DNA from: Desulfatiglans anilini DSM 4660
GTDB lineage: Bacteria > Desulfobacterota > DSM-4660 > Desulfatiglandales > Desulfatiglandaceae
Direction: 5' to 3'
Length of the DNA: 64,000 nucleotides
NCBI RefSeq assembly: GCF_000422285.1
Contig: NZ_AULM01000014.1
Span: 31,174-95,173 of the forward strand
Part shown: piece by piece, positions 57,225 through 64,000 of the stretch
How the letters are laid out: each line of letters opens with the position of its first letter
Position numbering within the stretch: the first letter of the stretch is position 1
Program-made: the position numbers and the translations under genes
Notes under the pieces: generated by a model
Told to the model about the DNA's origin: nothing
The model's input: the letters and a program-made list of their open reading frames with translations, nothing else
Databases searched by the model: none

Positions 57225-58247
57225 ATGAAAACCGGGGTTCCCAGACGTTGGTTCGCACTGACGCTTCTCGCTCTTCTCCTCACCAGCCTGCTCTTTTCCG
57301 CAACGGCGCTCCTCGCTATGGTGTCCTGCAAGGATCCGCTTCCTTCCTGGAACGCCGGTGAAGCCAAGGATCGGATCCTGGCCTTCGTCCGGAACGTCAC
57401 CCAACCCGGAAGCCCTGCCTTCGTCCCGGTACAGGAACGTATCGCCGTCTTCGACAACGACGGCACCCTCTGCCTCGAAAAACCCGTCCCCTTCCAGTTC
57501 GCTTTCAGCTTCGAGCGCATCCGTGCCCTCGCGGAAATCGACACCGAACTGGCAGAACAGCAGCCATACAAAGCCGTGATCGATGGCGACGAGGTCACTT
57601 TGCACAACCTGGATCCGGCTGAACTCGAGCAGACGCTCATGATCAGTTTCGCAGGCACCACGATCGAATCCTTCCAGGAAGCTGTGAACTACTGGATGGG
57701 GAGGGCGCGTCATCCGCGTTACCAGCGATTTTACACCGAGCTTGTCTATCAACCGATGATGGAACTGCTCGACTACCTGCGCACCAACGATTTCCGGATC
57801 TTTGTCGTTTCGGGGAGTGGCGCCGACTTCATCCGCGTCTTTTCGGGGACCCTGTACGGGATCCCCGTCGAGAGGGTCGTCGGCAGCAGCCTGGTCTATG
57901 AACTCGAAAAGACGGCTGGAGGCCAGCGGATCATCAAGACGGACAAGCTCAATTCCTATAACGTCGACGGGGAAAAGGTGCTCAATATCGCCTTGCACAT
58001 CGGGCGAAGACCCATTCTGGCCTTCGGCAATTCCGACGGCGACCTCGCCATGCTCGAATACGCCGACAACGGCAAAGGGCCCGGACTTTCGCTGCTCCTC
58101 CACCATGACGACGAGACCCGCGAATACCTCTATGCCCAGGGCGCGGAAAAGGCCATCGAGACCGCCCGGAGCCGCGGTTGGCAGATTGTCGGGATGGCCC
58201 GGGACTTCAAGTACGTATTTCCTTTCGAGCTGTCTCAGCCTCGTTGA
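57225..58247 (+). CDS. Exported HAD-superfamily phosphatase
   Basis: 340 residues from ATG 57225 with GGAGG at 57216-57220. The N-terminus is a signal sequence with a possible lipobox (FSATALLAMVSC), so it is periplasmic or membrane-anchored. HAD motif I is IAVFDNDGTLCLEKP, motif II IFVVSGSGADFIR, and motif IV AFGNSDGDLAMLEYA. The C-terminal part includes GWQIVGMARDFKYVFPF. It resembles bacterial phosphoserine phosphatase-like exported HAD enzymes; substrate unknown. Confidence 0.87.
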   Translation: MKTGVPRRWFALTLLALLLTSLLFSATALLAMVSCKDPLPSWNAGEAKDRILAFVRNVTQPGSPAFVPVQERIAVFDNDGTLCLEKPVPFQFAFSFERIRALAEIDTELAEQQPYKAVIDGDEVTLHNLDPAELEQTLMISFAGTTIESFQEAVNYWMGRARHPRYQRFYTELVYQPMMELLDYLRTNDFRIFVVSGSGADFIRVFSGTLYGIPVERVVGSSLVYELEKTAGGQRIIKTDKLNSYNVDGEKVLNIALHIGRRPILAFGNSDGDLAMLEYADNGKGPGLSLLLHHDDETREYLYAQGAEKAIETARSRGWQIVGMARDFKYVFPFELSQPR

Positions 58248-58416
58248 TGTCCATACTTGACAATGATTACCTGCTGGCACAACCGGGTTCCCGTGCGGAA
58301 ACCCGTCCAATGAAGAGTGTTTTGTGGTGCGGTCGGCCGTTGCATCCGCTGGTATCGGATGGGATGGAGCCGGACCGGTGATTGGAACCTTTTGAGACAA
58401 GAAAGGAGAAGATGCC

Positions 58417-59106
58417 ATGCATTCGAGAGGAAGAAGGAAGGTTTGGATCATCGCGGCCCTGGCCTTTGTGCTAACAGCCGGGTTCAGCGCCCCGGCAGCG
58501 GCGGAAACCGTCGAAGAAACCGGCCTGGTCGATAAATCCGCCATCACCGTCAGGTCATTCATGGCAGACTCCCAGATGGAATGGCTGCAGCAACACCTGA
58601 AAGGGGCCAAAGCGGTCCTGATCATCCCGAGCCTCGTCAAATTGGGCTTTGTGCTCGGGGGGTCCGGAGGGAGCGGCGTTCTCCTCGTTCGGGACGAAAA
58701 AACGGGCAGTTGGAGCCAACCCGCCTTTTACATGATCGGCAGTGTCACCTTCGGCCTTCAGATCGGCGGTGAAGCCGCGGAAGTCATCATGCTGATCCAA
58801 AACCAGAAGGCTCTCGACCAGTTTTACGCCACCGAATTCAAGTTGGGCGGAGACGTTTCGGTGGCCGCCGGGCCCGTCGGCGCCGGCGCCAAATCGAACA
58901 TCATGGCAGACGTCCTTTCCTTCGCCAAATCCAAAGGGCTTTATGCCGGCTTGAACCTCGAGGGATCGATCATCAAGGTCAGCGACAGCTCAAACCACGC
59001 GTATTACGGACGAGCGGTGCGCCCCATCGATATTCTGGTGCGCAATGCCGTCTCCAATCCCGGGTCGGCCGAACTGCGCCAGGAGCTCGCCAACGCTGTA
59101 CGCTAG
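58417..59106 (+). CDS. SYLF (YSC84-like) domain exported protein
   Basis: 229 residues, ATG 58417 with AAAGGAGAAG upstream. Signal peptide ending APAAAE. The SYLF domain fills the mature part: LKGAKAVLIIPSLVKLGFVL, GGSGGSGVLLVRDEKTGSWS, QPAFYMIGSVTFGLQIGGEA, GPVGAGAKSNIMADVLSFAK. SYLF domains bind lipids in eukaryotic proteins; bacterial versions are periplasmic with no settled role. It lies 169 bp after the exported HAD phosphatase. Confidence 0.92.
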   Translation: MHSRGRRKVWIIAALAFVLTAGFSAPAAAETVEETGLVDKSAITVRSFMADSQMEWLQQHLKGAKAVLIIPSLVKLGFVLGGSGGSGVLLVRDEKTGSWSQPAFYMIGSVTFGLQIGGEAAEVIMLIQNQKALDQFYATEFKLGGDVSVAAGPVGAGAKSNIMADVLSFAKSKGLYAGLNLEGSIIKVSDSSNHAYYGRAVRPIDILVRNAVSNPGSAELRQELANAVR

Positions 59107-59408
59107 CCCGTGTCCGCCGGTGGCCCTTCCCACAGGATGCCTGCGCCCTCGAGGAGCTTATCCGCTTATGAAATGGATCATGAGCCGCTGCCGTGCTACG
59201 GTTCGAGTCTCCATCCCCGACGGAGCGGCCTCCGCCCCGAAAAGCTTTTTTTATTTGCGATTGAAGGCCCTGTTCGCCCGAAATAACCCTAACCGGAAGG
59301 CCACTCATCGGTATTCTCACGATGGGGCCGGCTTGCAACCGGCATGCCGTGCAACCCCATTCGGGACGGGCACCCTCCTTAACCCCCGTCCCACATCGAG
59401 CCAGTCCT
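59107..59408. other. Intergenic region upstream of mscS-like gene
   Basis: 302 bp. Only a small GCCGG/CCGGC hairpin near 59326-59342 stands out. No promoter recognised. Confidence 0.4.
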
Positions 59409-60263
59409 ATGGATGAGACCTTCAACGAGCTCTACAAATTCGGCGATCTGCTGGTGGTTCACGGCAGGGACATTGTGGCCGCCCTGGCGATCCTGGTCAT
59501 CGGGCTTATCGCGACCCAGTGGCTCATCAGACGCATTCGACAGGCGCTTCAGAAAAAAATCGCCAAGCCGCCGCTGATCAACCCTCTGATCATGAGCCTC
59601 AACATCCTGATGATCGCGCTGGTGGCCGCCCTCGCCCTGTCTTTCATCGGCGTGCCGGCCATCGTTATCCGCCGTATCCTGGTCGCTACGCTCCTGGGAG
59701 GGATCGGCCTCATCGTCCTGTTCAGACCCTACCTGCCAACGCTTCCCTACAAAGTAGGCAACACGGTCGAGATGGGCGGGTTGCTCGGAAAAGTGGAAGC
59801 CACCACCTTTCTCTACACACGCCTGCGGACCTTCGACGGCAGAACGCTCTTCATCCCCAACCGGATGGTTTTCAATGACGTCGTTTCAAACTATCACTAT
59901 ACCCCCACGCGGCAGATACGGCTTTATGTAACCATAGGCTACCGGGAAGACCTGCTCAAGGCCAAGACCCTTCTTAAACGCGTCCTGACAGCGGATCCCC
60001 GAATCCAGGAAAAACCCGCCCCCACGGTCTATGTCCTTTCGCTGACCGAAAACGGCGTATATCTGTCGGCCCGCGGGTGGGTGGAAAACCAGAAATTTTT
60101 CAAGGCCCGTTGTGAACTCTATGAAAGGGTCAAGCTCCTCTTCGATGACGAAGGGATTGCCTTTGCGCATCCGCAGCGGGACGTGCACCTCGATGGGCAC
60201 GGCGGTGGTTGGACGGAGCAAAACGCCCCGTATCGGGAAAACCCGGGGGAAGAGCGCAGATGA
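59409..60263 (+). CDS. MscS-family mechanosensitive ion channel
   Basis: 284 residues from ATG 59409. Two or three transmembrane helices (HGRDIVAALAILVIGLIATQ, LINPLIMSLNILMIALVAAL) lead to the pore-lining helix region (GVPAIVIRRILVATLLGGIG) and the MscS beta domain (VGNTVEMGGLLGKVEATTFL, TLFIPNRMVFNDVVSNYHY). The pore helix is less Gly/Ala-patterned than E. coli MscS. Its stop overlaps the start of the PocR-PAS histidine kinase (ATGA at 60260-60263), so channel and kinase are translationally coupled. Confidence 0.9.
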   Translation: MDETFNELYKFGDLLVVHGRDIVAALAILVIGLIATQWLIRRIRQALQKKIAKPPLINPLIMSLNILMIALVAALALSFIGVPAIVIRRILVATLLGGIGLIVLFRPYLPTLPYKVGNTVEMGGLLGKVEATTFLYTRLRTFDGRTLFIPNRMVFNDVVSNYHYTPTRQIRLYVTIGYREDLLKAKTLLKRVLTADPRIQEKPAPTVYVLSLTENGVYLSARGWVENQKFFKARCELYERVKLLFDDEGIAFAHPQRDVHLDGHGGGWTEQNAPYRENPGEERR

Positions 60264-62281
60264 TAGAAGCAACGACGGCTTCGAAGGAAACGAAATACAC
60301 GCTCCACGAACTGGTGGACATCGATCAGCTCGACCGGTTGATGGGGCTTTTCAACCAAGCCACGGGCCTTGCCATCGCGGTCATTGACAATGAAGGAACC
60401 ATTCTCGTCGCCAAAGGGTGGCAGAGGATCTGCACGGATTTTCACCGGCAGAACCCACAGACCAACGATCGATGCGTGGAGAGCGATTTATATATCAACC
60501 GGTGCATCGGTCAGGGGAAATACGTGGAGTACCGGTGCAAGAACGGACTGGTCGACATGGCTGCCCCCATCATCATCGCCGGCAGCCATCTGGCGACCAT
60601 TTATTACGGCCAATTCTTCATCGAAGGAGAAGAGCCGCCACGGACATTCTTCGAGACGCAGGCGAAAACGTTCGGCTTCGATCTGGATCGATACCTGGAA
60701 GCGCTGGATCTCGTTCCTGTCATAAGCCGCGAAAAAGCGCATTGGATTATGGACTATTACGTAGCCCTGGTCCACTTCATCGCCGAGACAGGGCTTGCCC
60801 GTTACAGGCAGATCGAGGCCGAAAAAGCGCTGCGCGAGAGCGAAGCGCGGTTCCGAATTTTCGCCGATTTTACCTGGGACTGGGAAAGCTGGATGGGGTC
60901 CGACGGGAGCTATGTGTACGTAACGCCCTCCGTCGAGCGGATCACCGGCTACAGAGCAGAAGAGTTCATTCGTGAACGGAAACTCTTGATCAACATCGTG
61001 CATCCGGAAGACCGATCCGCATTTGCCGAGCACCTCCAGAAAGAAATCCTGGAGCGTAAGGAAGGAAACATCGAATTCAGGATCATTACCCGCGACGGGG
61101 AGGAAAGATGGATCAGCCATTACTGCCAGCCCGTCTATGACCAGGGCGGCGCCTGGCTGGGTGTCCGTGCCAGTAATCGTGATGTCAGCAAACATAAACA
61201 TGTCGAAAGGGAGCTGCGAAAGAGCGAAACACGTTACAGGGCTATCGTCGAAGACCAAACCGAGCTGATCTGCCGTTTCACCCTCGACGGCGTCCTGACC
61301 TACGTCAATGGCGCCTATTGCCGGTACTTCGGAATAGAGCAGGAAGAGCTGGTAGGGAACAGCTTCCAGCCTATGATCCCCGAGGAAGAGCGCGATCATG
61401 TCATCGCGACATTCAGGTCTCTCAGCCCGCAAAAACCGCTGATAACGGTTGAGCATCGTGTCATCACACCCGGCGGGGACATCCGATGGCAAAGCTGGAC
61501 GAACCGCCTGATTCTGGATCAAAATGGCAACCCTTACGAACTGCAGGCCGTGGGTCGGGACATCACCGACCGGAAACTGGCCGAAGCGGCGCTGAAGGAA
61601 CACAGCGAAAAGACCAGACTGTTCGCGTACTCCGTCTCGCACGACCTGAAAAGCCCCGCCATAGCCATCCACGGCCTGACCAAACTGCTCCGGGACAAAT
61701 ATGGAAAAGTGCTCGACGAGAAAGGCGTCGAATACTGCGATAAGGTGTTGCAGGCATCCGAACACCTCGTCTCCCTGGTCCAGAAAATCAATATGTACAT
61801 CTCCGCCAAAGAGGTGCCGCTCCATCTGGAAAACTGCCGGTTGAAGGAGGTAGTGCGTTTCGTGCGGGACAATTTCGAGATCCAGTTCAACCTGAGGAAC
61901 ATCCGGTTCGTCGAACCGCCCGATCTTCCCGCCATTCACGCGGATCGGACGGCTTTGCTCAGGATCATCAGCAATATCGTAGACAACGCCTTGAAGTACG
62001 GCGGGTCGAAGCTGAGCACGATCACCTTGTCGAACTGCGAGGATGAGGAATTTCACATCATTGCCGTGGAGGATGACGGCGTCGGCATGTCCGGCAGTGA
62101 TTCCAATGATCTTTTCGAAATCTTCACCCGCAGAAAAACCTCGACCGGAATCGAAGGGACCGGTCTTGGGTTGGCTATCATCAAGGAGCTTGCCGAAAAG
62201 CATGGCGGCACAGCCTGGATGGAGGTCAACCCAAAAGGGGGCGTCACCGTCTCGTTCTCGATCGCGAAGAACTTGTCCTAA
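60260..62281 (+). CDS. PocR-PAS-PAS histidine kinase
   Basis: 673 residues from ATG 60260. PocR ligand-binding domain residues about 12-170 (ELVDIDQLDRLMGLFNQATG, RCVESDLYINRCIGQGKYVE), two PAS domains (about 200-325 and 330-450), then HisKA with the H-box FAYSVSHDLKSPAIAIHG (phosphoacceptor His461) and an HATPase (N-box NIVDNALKYGG, G-boxes DDGVGMSG and GTGLGLAIIK). No membrane segment, so it is a cytosolic sensor; PocR domains bind small hydrocarbon-derived ligands. It overlaps mscS by 4 bp. No response regulator adjoins it. Confidence 0.93.
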   Translation: MIEATTASKETKYTLHELVDIDQLDRLMGLFNQATGLAIAVIDNEGTILVAKGWQRICTDFHRQNPQTNDRCVESDLYINRCIGQGKYVEYRCKNGLVDMAAPIIIAGSHLATIYYGQFFIEGEEPPRTFFETQAKTFGFDLDRYLEALDLVPVISREKAHWIMDYYVALVHFIAETGLARYRQIEAEKALRESEARFRIFADFTWDWESWMGSDGSYVYVTPSVERITGYRAEEFIRERKLLINIVHPEDRSAFAEHLQKEILERKEGNIEFRIITRDGEERWISHYCQPVYDQGGAWLGVRASNRDVSKHKHVERELRKSETRYRAIVEDQTELICRFTLDGVLTYVNGAYCRYFGIEQEELVGNSFQPMIPEEERDHVIATFRSLSPQKPLITVEHRVITPGGDIRWQSWTNRLILDQNGNPYELQAVGRDITDRKLAEAALKEHSEKTRLFAYSVSHDLKSPAIAIHGLTKLLRDKYGKVLDEKGVEYCDKVLQASEHLVSLVQKINMYISAKEVPLHLENCRLKEVVRFVRDNFEIQFNLRNIRFVEPPDLPAIHADRTALLRIISNIVDNALKYGGSKLSTITLSNCEDEEFHIIAVEDDGVGMSGSDSNDLFEIFTRRKTSTGIEGTGLGLAIIKELAEKHGGTAWMEVNPKGGVTVSFSIAKNLS

Positions 62282-62719
62282 CCCGCTTCCCCTGCCATGC
62301 GGCAGACCAACATCGTTCCGTGCCGACGGGACGAACCCTGCAACCTCCTCATACCCCCCATCCTGTCCTGGAACTCACGACACGGCGGGCACAGAACCGT
62401 CCCAGCCGCTTCATGAACAGACCCGGACCCCTGGAACCGCGGCAGGTTTCGATGATCAGACGACCATGCTTCGCCACCAGGCAAGAGGCTCAGATGCGGC
62501 CGTTACATTCGACTTTACATTCTCCGGGGTTTTCCAGATAATGCCGAAAATCCCGATCCGAGAGGGATGCGGCGTGCCTGCCGCGCCGCCGCAGGCGGGT
62601 GTCCGCCCCTAATCGGACATCCGGCAAGACAACGTTTCCAGCCCGGAAACAAGGATGAAGCTTCGCACCTTGCCTGTGCCCGGTCACCTCCCTTCGGGGC
62701 GGGTCACGGTCTCGCCCTC
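62282..62719. other. Intergenic region downstream of histidine kinase
   Basis: About 440 bp with only short unsupported frames, followed by a family A repeat. A degenerate TTTCC-GGAAA block near 62636-62651 may be a remnant of family B. Confidence 0.4.
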
Positions 62720-62823
62720 TCGAGGAAGCCAAGGGCTTGAGTGGAGGCGACCTGCAGGTCGTCCCACGAACACCTGTGCAGATCGGCGTTGGGATCAGGC
62801 AAAAAGGTCCTTTCCAGATGGAA
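62720..62823 (-). repeat. Dispersed repeat family A, copy 5
   Basis: Minus-strand order: CTGGAAAGGACCTTTTTGCC, GACGACCTGCAGGTCGCC, CAAGCCCTTGGCTTCCTC. It lies about 75 bp upstream of hisF. Confidence 0.75.
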
Positions 62824-62899
62824 AGGAGTTCGAACTGCAAAGAGCACCGTTTTTTTTTCACGAAACGATCGATCTCATTCGCAACGGGAGGAAGCACCG

Positions 62900-63658
62900 A
62901 TGAGCATCAGAATCATGCCCTGTCTCGATATGCAGAACGGACGCGTCGTCAAGGGCGTTCAATTCGTCGACATTCGCGATGCCGGCGATCCGGTTGCCTG
63001 CTGCGTCGCCTACTGCCATGCCGGGGCGGATGAACTGGCCCTTCTGGATATCACCGCGACGGTCGAAGGACGAGCGACCATGCTGGATGTAGTCGAAAAA
63101 GTAGCGCGCGCCGCGACGATCCCTTTCACCGTCGGCGGGGGCATCAGCGACGTGGCCTCCGCTGAGGCTGTGCTGCGCGCCGGAGCCGACAAGATTTCAA
63201 CGAGCAGCGCCGCCTTCCGCAAACCCGAGGTCATTCGAGACATGGTCAAGGCGTTCGGGACCGACCGGATCACCGTGGCCATCGATGCAGCAGTCAATGA
63301 CCGTCTACCATCCGGATACGAGGTCTATATCGATGGAGGCCGGACCGCAACCGGCGCCGACGCCGTCGAATGGGCAAAACAAGTTGCCGGCTACGGTGTA
63401 AAAACGATTCTTCCCACCAGCAAGAGCACCGACGGGATGAAACAGGGTTTCGACCTGCCCCTGATCCGGAAAATAAAGGAAGCCACAGGAGTGGACGTGG
63501 TCGCTTCGGGCGGAGCCGGAAAGCTCGAGCACTTCTACGACGCAGTGGAGGCCGGCGCGGACATCCTTCTCGCCGCATCTGTTTTTCATTTCAATATCAT
63601 TGGGATACAGGAACTCAAGACCTATCTTCAAGACCGGGGGGTGGCGGTGAGAGCCTGA
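62900..63658 (+). CDS. hisF: HisF-like imidazole glycerol phosphate synthase cyclase subunit
   Basis: 252 residues, (beta/alpha)8 barrel, ATG 62900 with GGGAGG upstream. Catalytic Asp residues are in MPCLDMQNGRVVKGVQF and VAIDAAVND. Phosphate-binding glycine loops are at PFTVGGGISDVASAE and VVASGGAGKLEHF. The usual ILLTSMDxDGTKxGY segment reads ILPTSKSTDGMKQGFDLPL, a departure from typical HisF. No hisH or other his gene is nearby, so this may be a paralogue with another role. If HisF, it converts PRFAR to IGP using ammonia from HisH. Confidence 0.88.
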   Translation: MSIRIMPCLDMQNGRVVKGVQFVDIRDAGDPVACCVAYCHAGADELALLDITATVEGRATMLDVVEKVARAATIPFTVGGGISDVASAEAVLRAGADKISTSSAAFRKPEVIRDMVKAFGTDRITVAIDAAVNDRLPSGYEVYIDGGRTATGADAVEWAKQVAGYGVKTILPTSKSTDGMKQGFDLPLIRKIKEATGVDVVASGGAGKLEHFYDAVEAGADILLAASVFHFNIIGIQELKTYLQDRGVAVRA

Positions 63659-63680
63659 TTTATTCCCATCCGGAAATACG

Positions 63681-64000
63681 GGTAGTGTCACCATATCATT
63701 GACAGATAACTGGATGCATCAACAACTCCAAAAACGACCACGGATGGTCCGTTACGTTTCCCGCCATGGCGGGGGTCTTGGGGCGGAATATCCGGTCCCT
63801 GCCTCGGCTAAGCGTTCCGTGCGGGCGGATCAAATTGTAGCAGGCCACGCAGATGGCGAACTTGGCCCGAAGCCAGCGCAGCGAGCGCGCGAAGGTAGGC
63901 GCTTTGCGTACCAAATGGGCGTCCCAAAGCCGCCAGTGCAGATTGGATCGTTCGACAAAGGCGGTATTGATGGTATGGCTGGGCGAATGCCTCAACCGCT
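63681..64000 (-). mobile_element. IS1-like insertion sequence, cut by window end
   Basis: The probable terminal sequence GGTAGTGTCACCATATCATT begins at 63681, similar in style to IS1-family ends, and the transposase stop codon lies 15 bp inside. The other end is outside the window. Confidence 0.6.
63696..64000 (-). CDS. IS1-like DDE transposase, C-terminal part
   Basis: About 100 residues visible; the 5' part is beyond the window. The sequence NTAFVERSNLHWRLWDAHLV contains the probable catalytic Glu of the DDE triad, followed by ACYNLIRPHGTLSRGRD and the typical ending RPKTPAMAGNVTDHPWSFLE. Homologous C-termini occur in IS1-family OrfB-like transposases of environmental bacteria. Whether the element is intact cannot be judged. 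Confidence 0.75.
   Translation of the reverse strand, partial: RLRHSPSHTINTAFVERSNLHWRLWDAHLVRKAPTFARSLRWLRAKFAICVACYNLIRPHGTLSRGRDRIFRPKTPAMAGNVTDHPWSFLELLMHPVICQ

Noticed and set aside
59195..59225. GGTTCGAGTC-like stretch suggesting a tRNA T-arm
   Set aside because: No acceptor stem or anticodon arm can be built around it.

Overview
The window is high-GC bacterial chromosome, most consistent with an anaerobic, respiratory Desulfobacterota (deltaproteobacterial) lineage related to sulfate reducers or syntrophs. The signs are a small one-domain sulfite reductase, a HAO-type octaheme cytochrome with a NapC/NrfH-type quinol donor, a GatCAB transamidation operon, acetate/propionate activation genes, an RdgC pair, a CHASE2 cyclase and several perfect sigma-54 promoters. 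No rRNA, tRNA or CRISPR array was seen. Species placement is inference.

Layout. 0-6.7 kb (+): acs (cut by the window edge), an isochorismatase-like hydrolase, a prpE-type acyl-CoA synthetase, an AcuC-type deacetylase and an AcuB-type CBS/ACT protein, i.e. acetate/propionate activation with its likely deacetylation control. 6.7-12.7 kb (-): gltBD with a sigma-54 promoter. 13.1-18.2 kb (+): an aspS-gatC gene fusion, gatA and gatB. 18.5-19.8 kb (-): glnA, also with a sigma-54 promoter. 20-26 kb: a HAD hydrolase, then two tandem membrane-linked GTPases and two small membrane proteins. 26-30.3 kb (-): a CDF transporter, a DsbA-like thiol oxidoreductase, rdgC with a partner gene, and DUF2889. 30.8-33.1 kb (+): a MATE transporter and a PNPOx-fold protein. 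33.4-38.2 kb (-): octaheme HAO-like cytochrome plus NapC/NrfH, a small sulfite reductase, and an RNA methyltransferase that appears split at CCC-TGA. 38.6 kb (+): cyclophilin. 39.2-44 kb (-): livM-livG-livF, an acyl-CoA ligase and a REC protein. 44.6 kb (+): a sigma-54 promoter in front of a strongly structured non-coding stretch, a candidate small RNA. 44.9-55.3 kb (-): an envelope/signalling block with a FecR-TPR-beta-barrel fusion, a CHASE2 adenylate cyclase, two lipoproteins and a sigma-54-driven 14-repeat Kelch protein. 55.8-63.7 kb (+): Nudix, an exported HAD phosphatase, SYLF, MscS overlapping a PocR-PAS histidine kinase, and an orphan hisF. The window ends inside an IS1-like element.

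A second layer lies between the genes. At least three families of short dispersed repeats (called A, B and C here) occupy many of the intergenic spaces, and four consensus sigma-54 promoters control gltBD, glnA, the Kelch gene and the candidate small RNA. The best candidates for something undescribed are that RNA (two exposed CTTCCTCCT anti-Shine-Dalgarno motifs and a 14-bp terminal stem), the possible +1 frameshift in the methyltransferase, the AspRS-GatC fusion, and the cyclase/FecR/barrel module.
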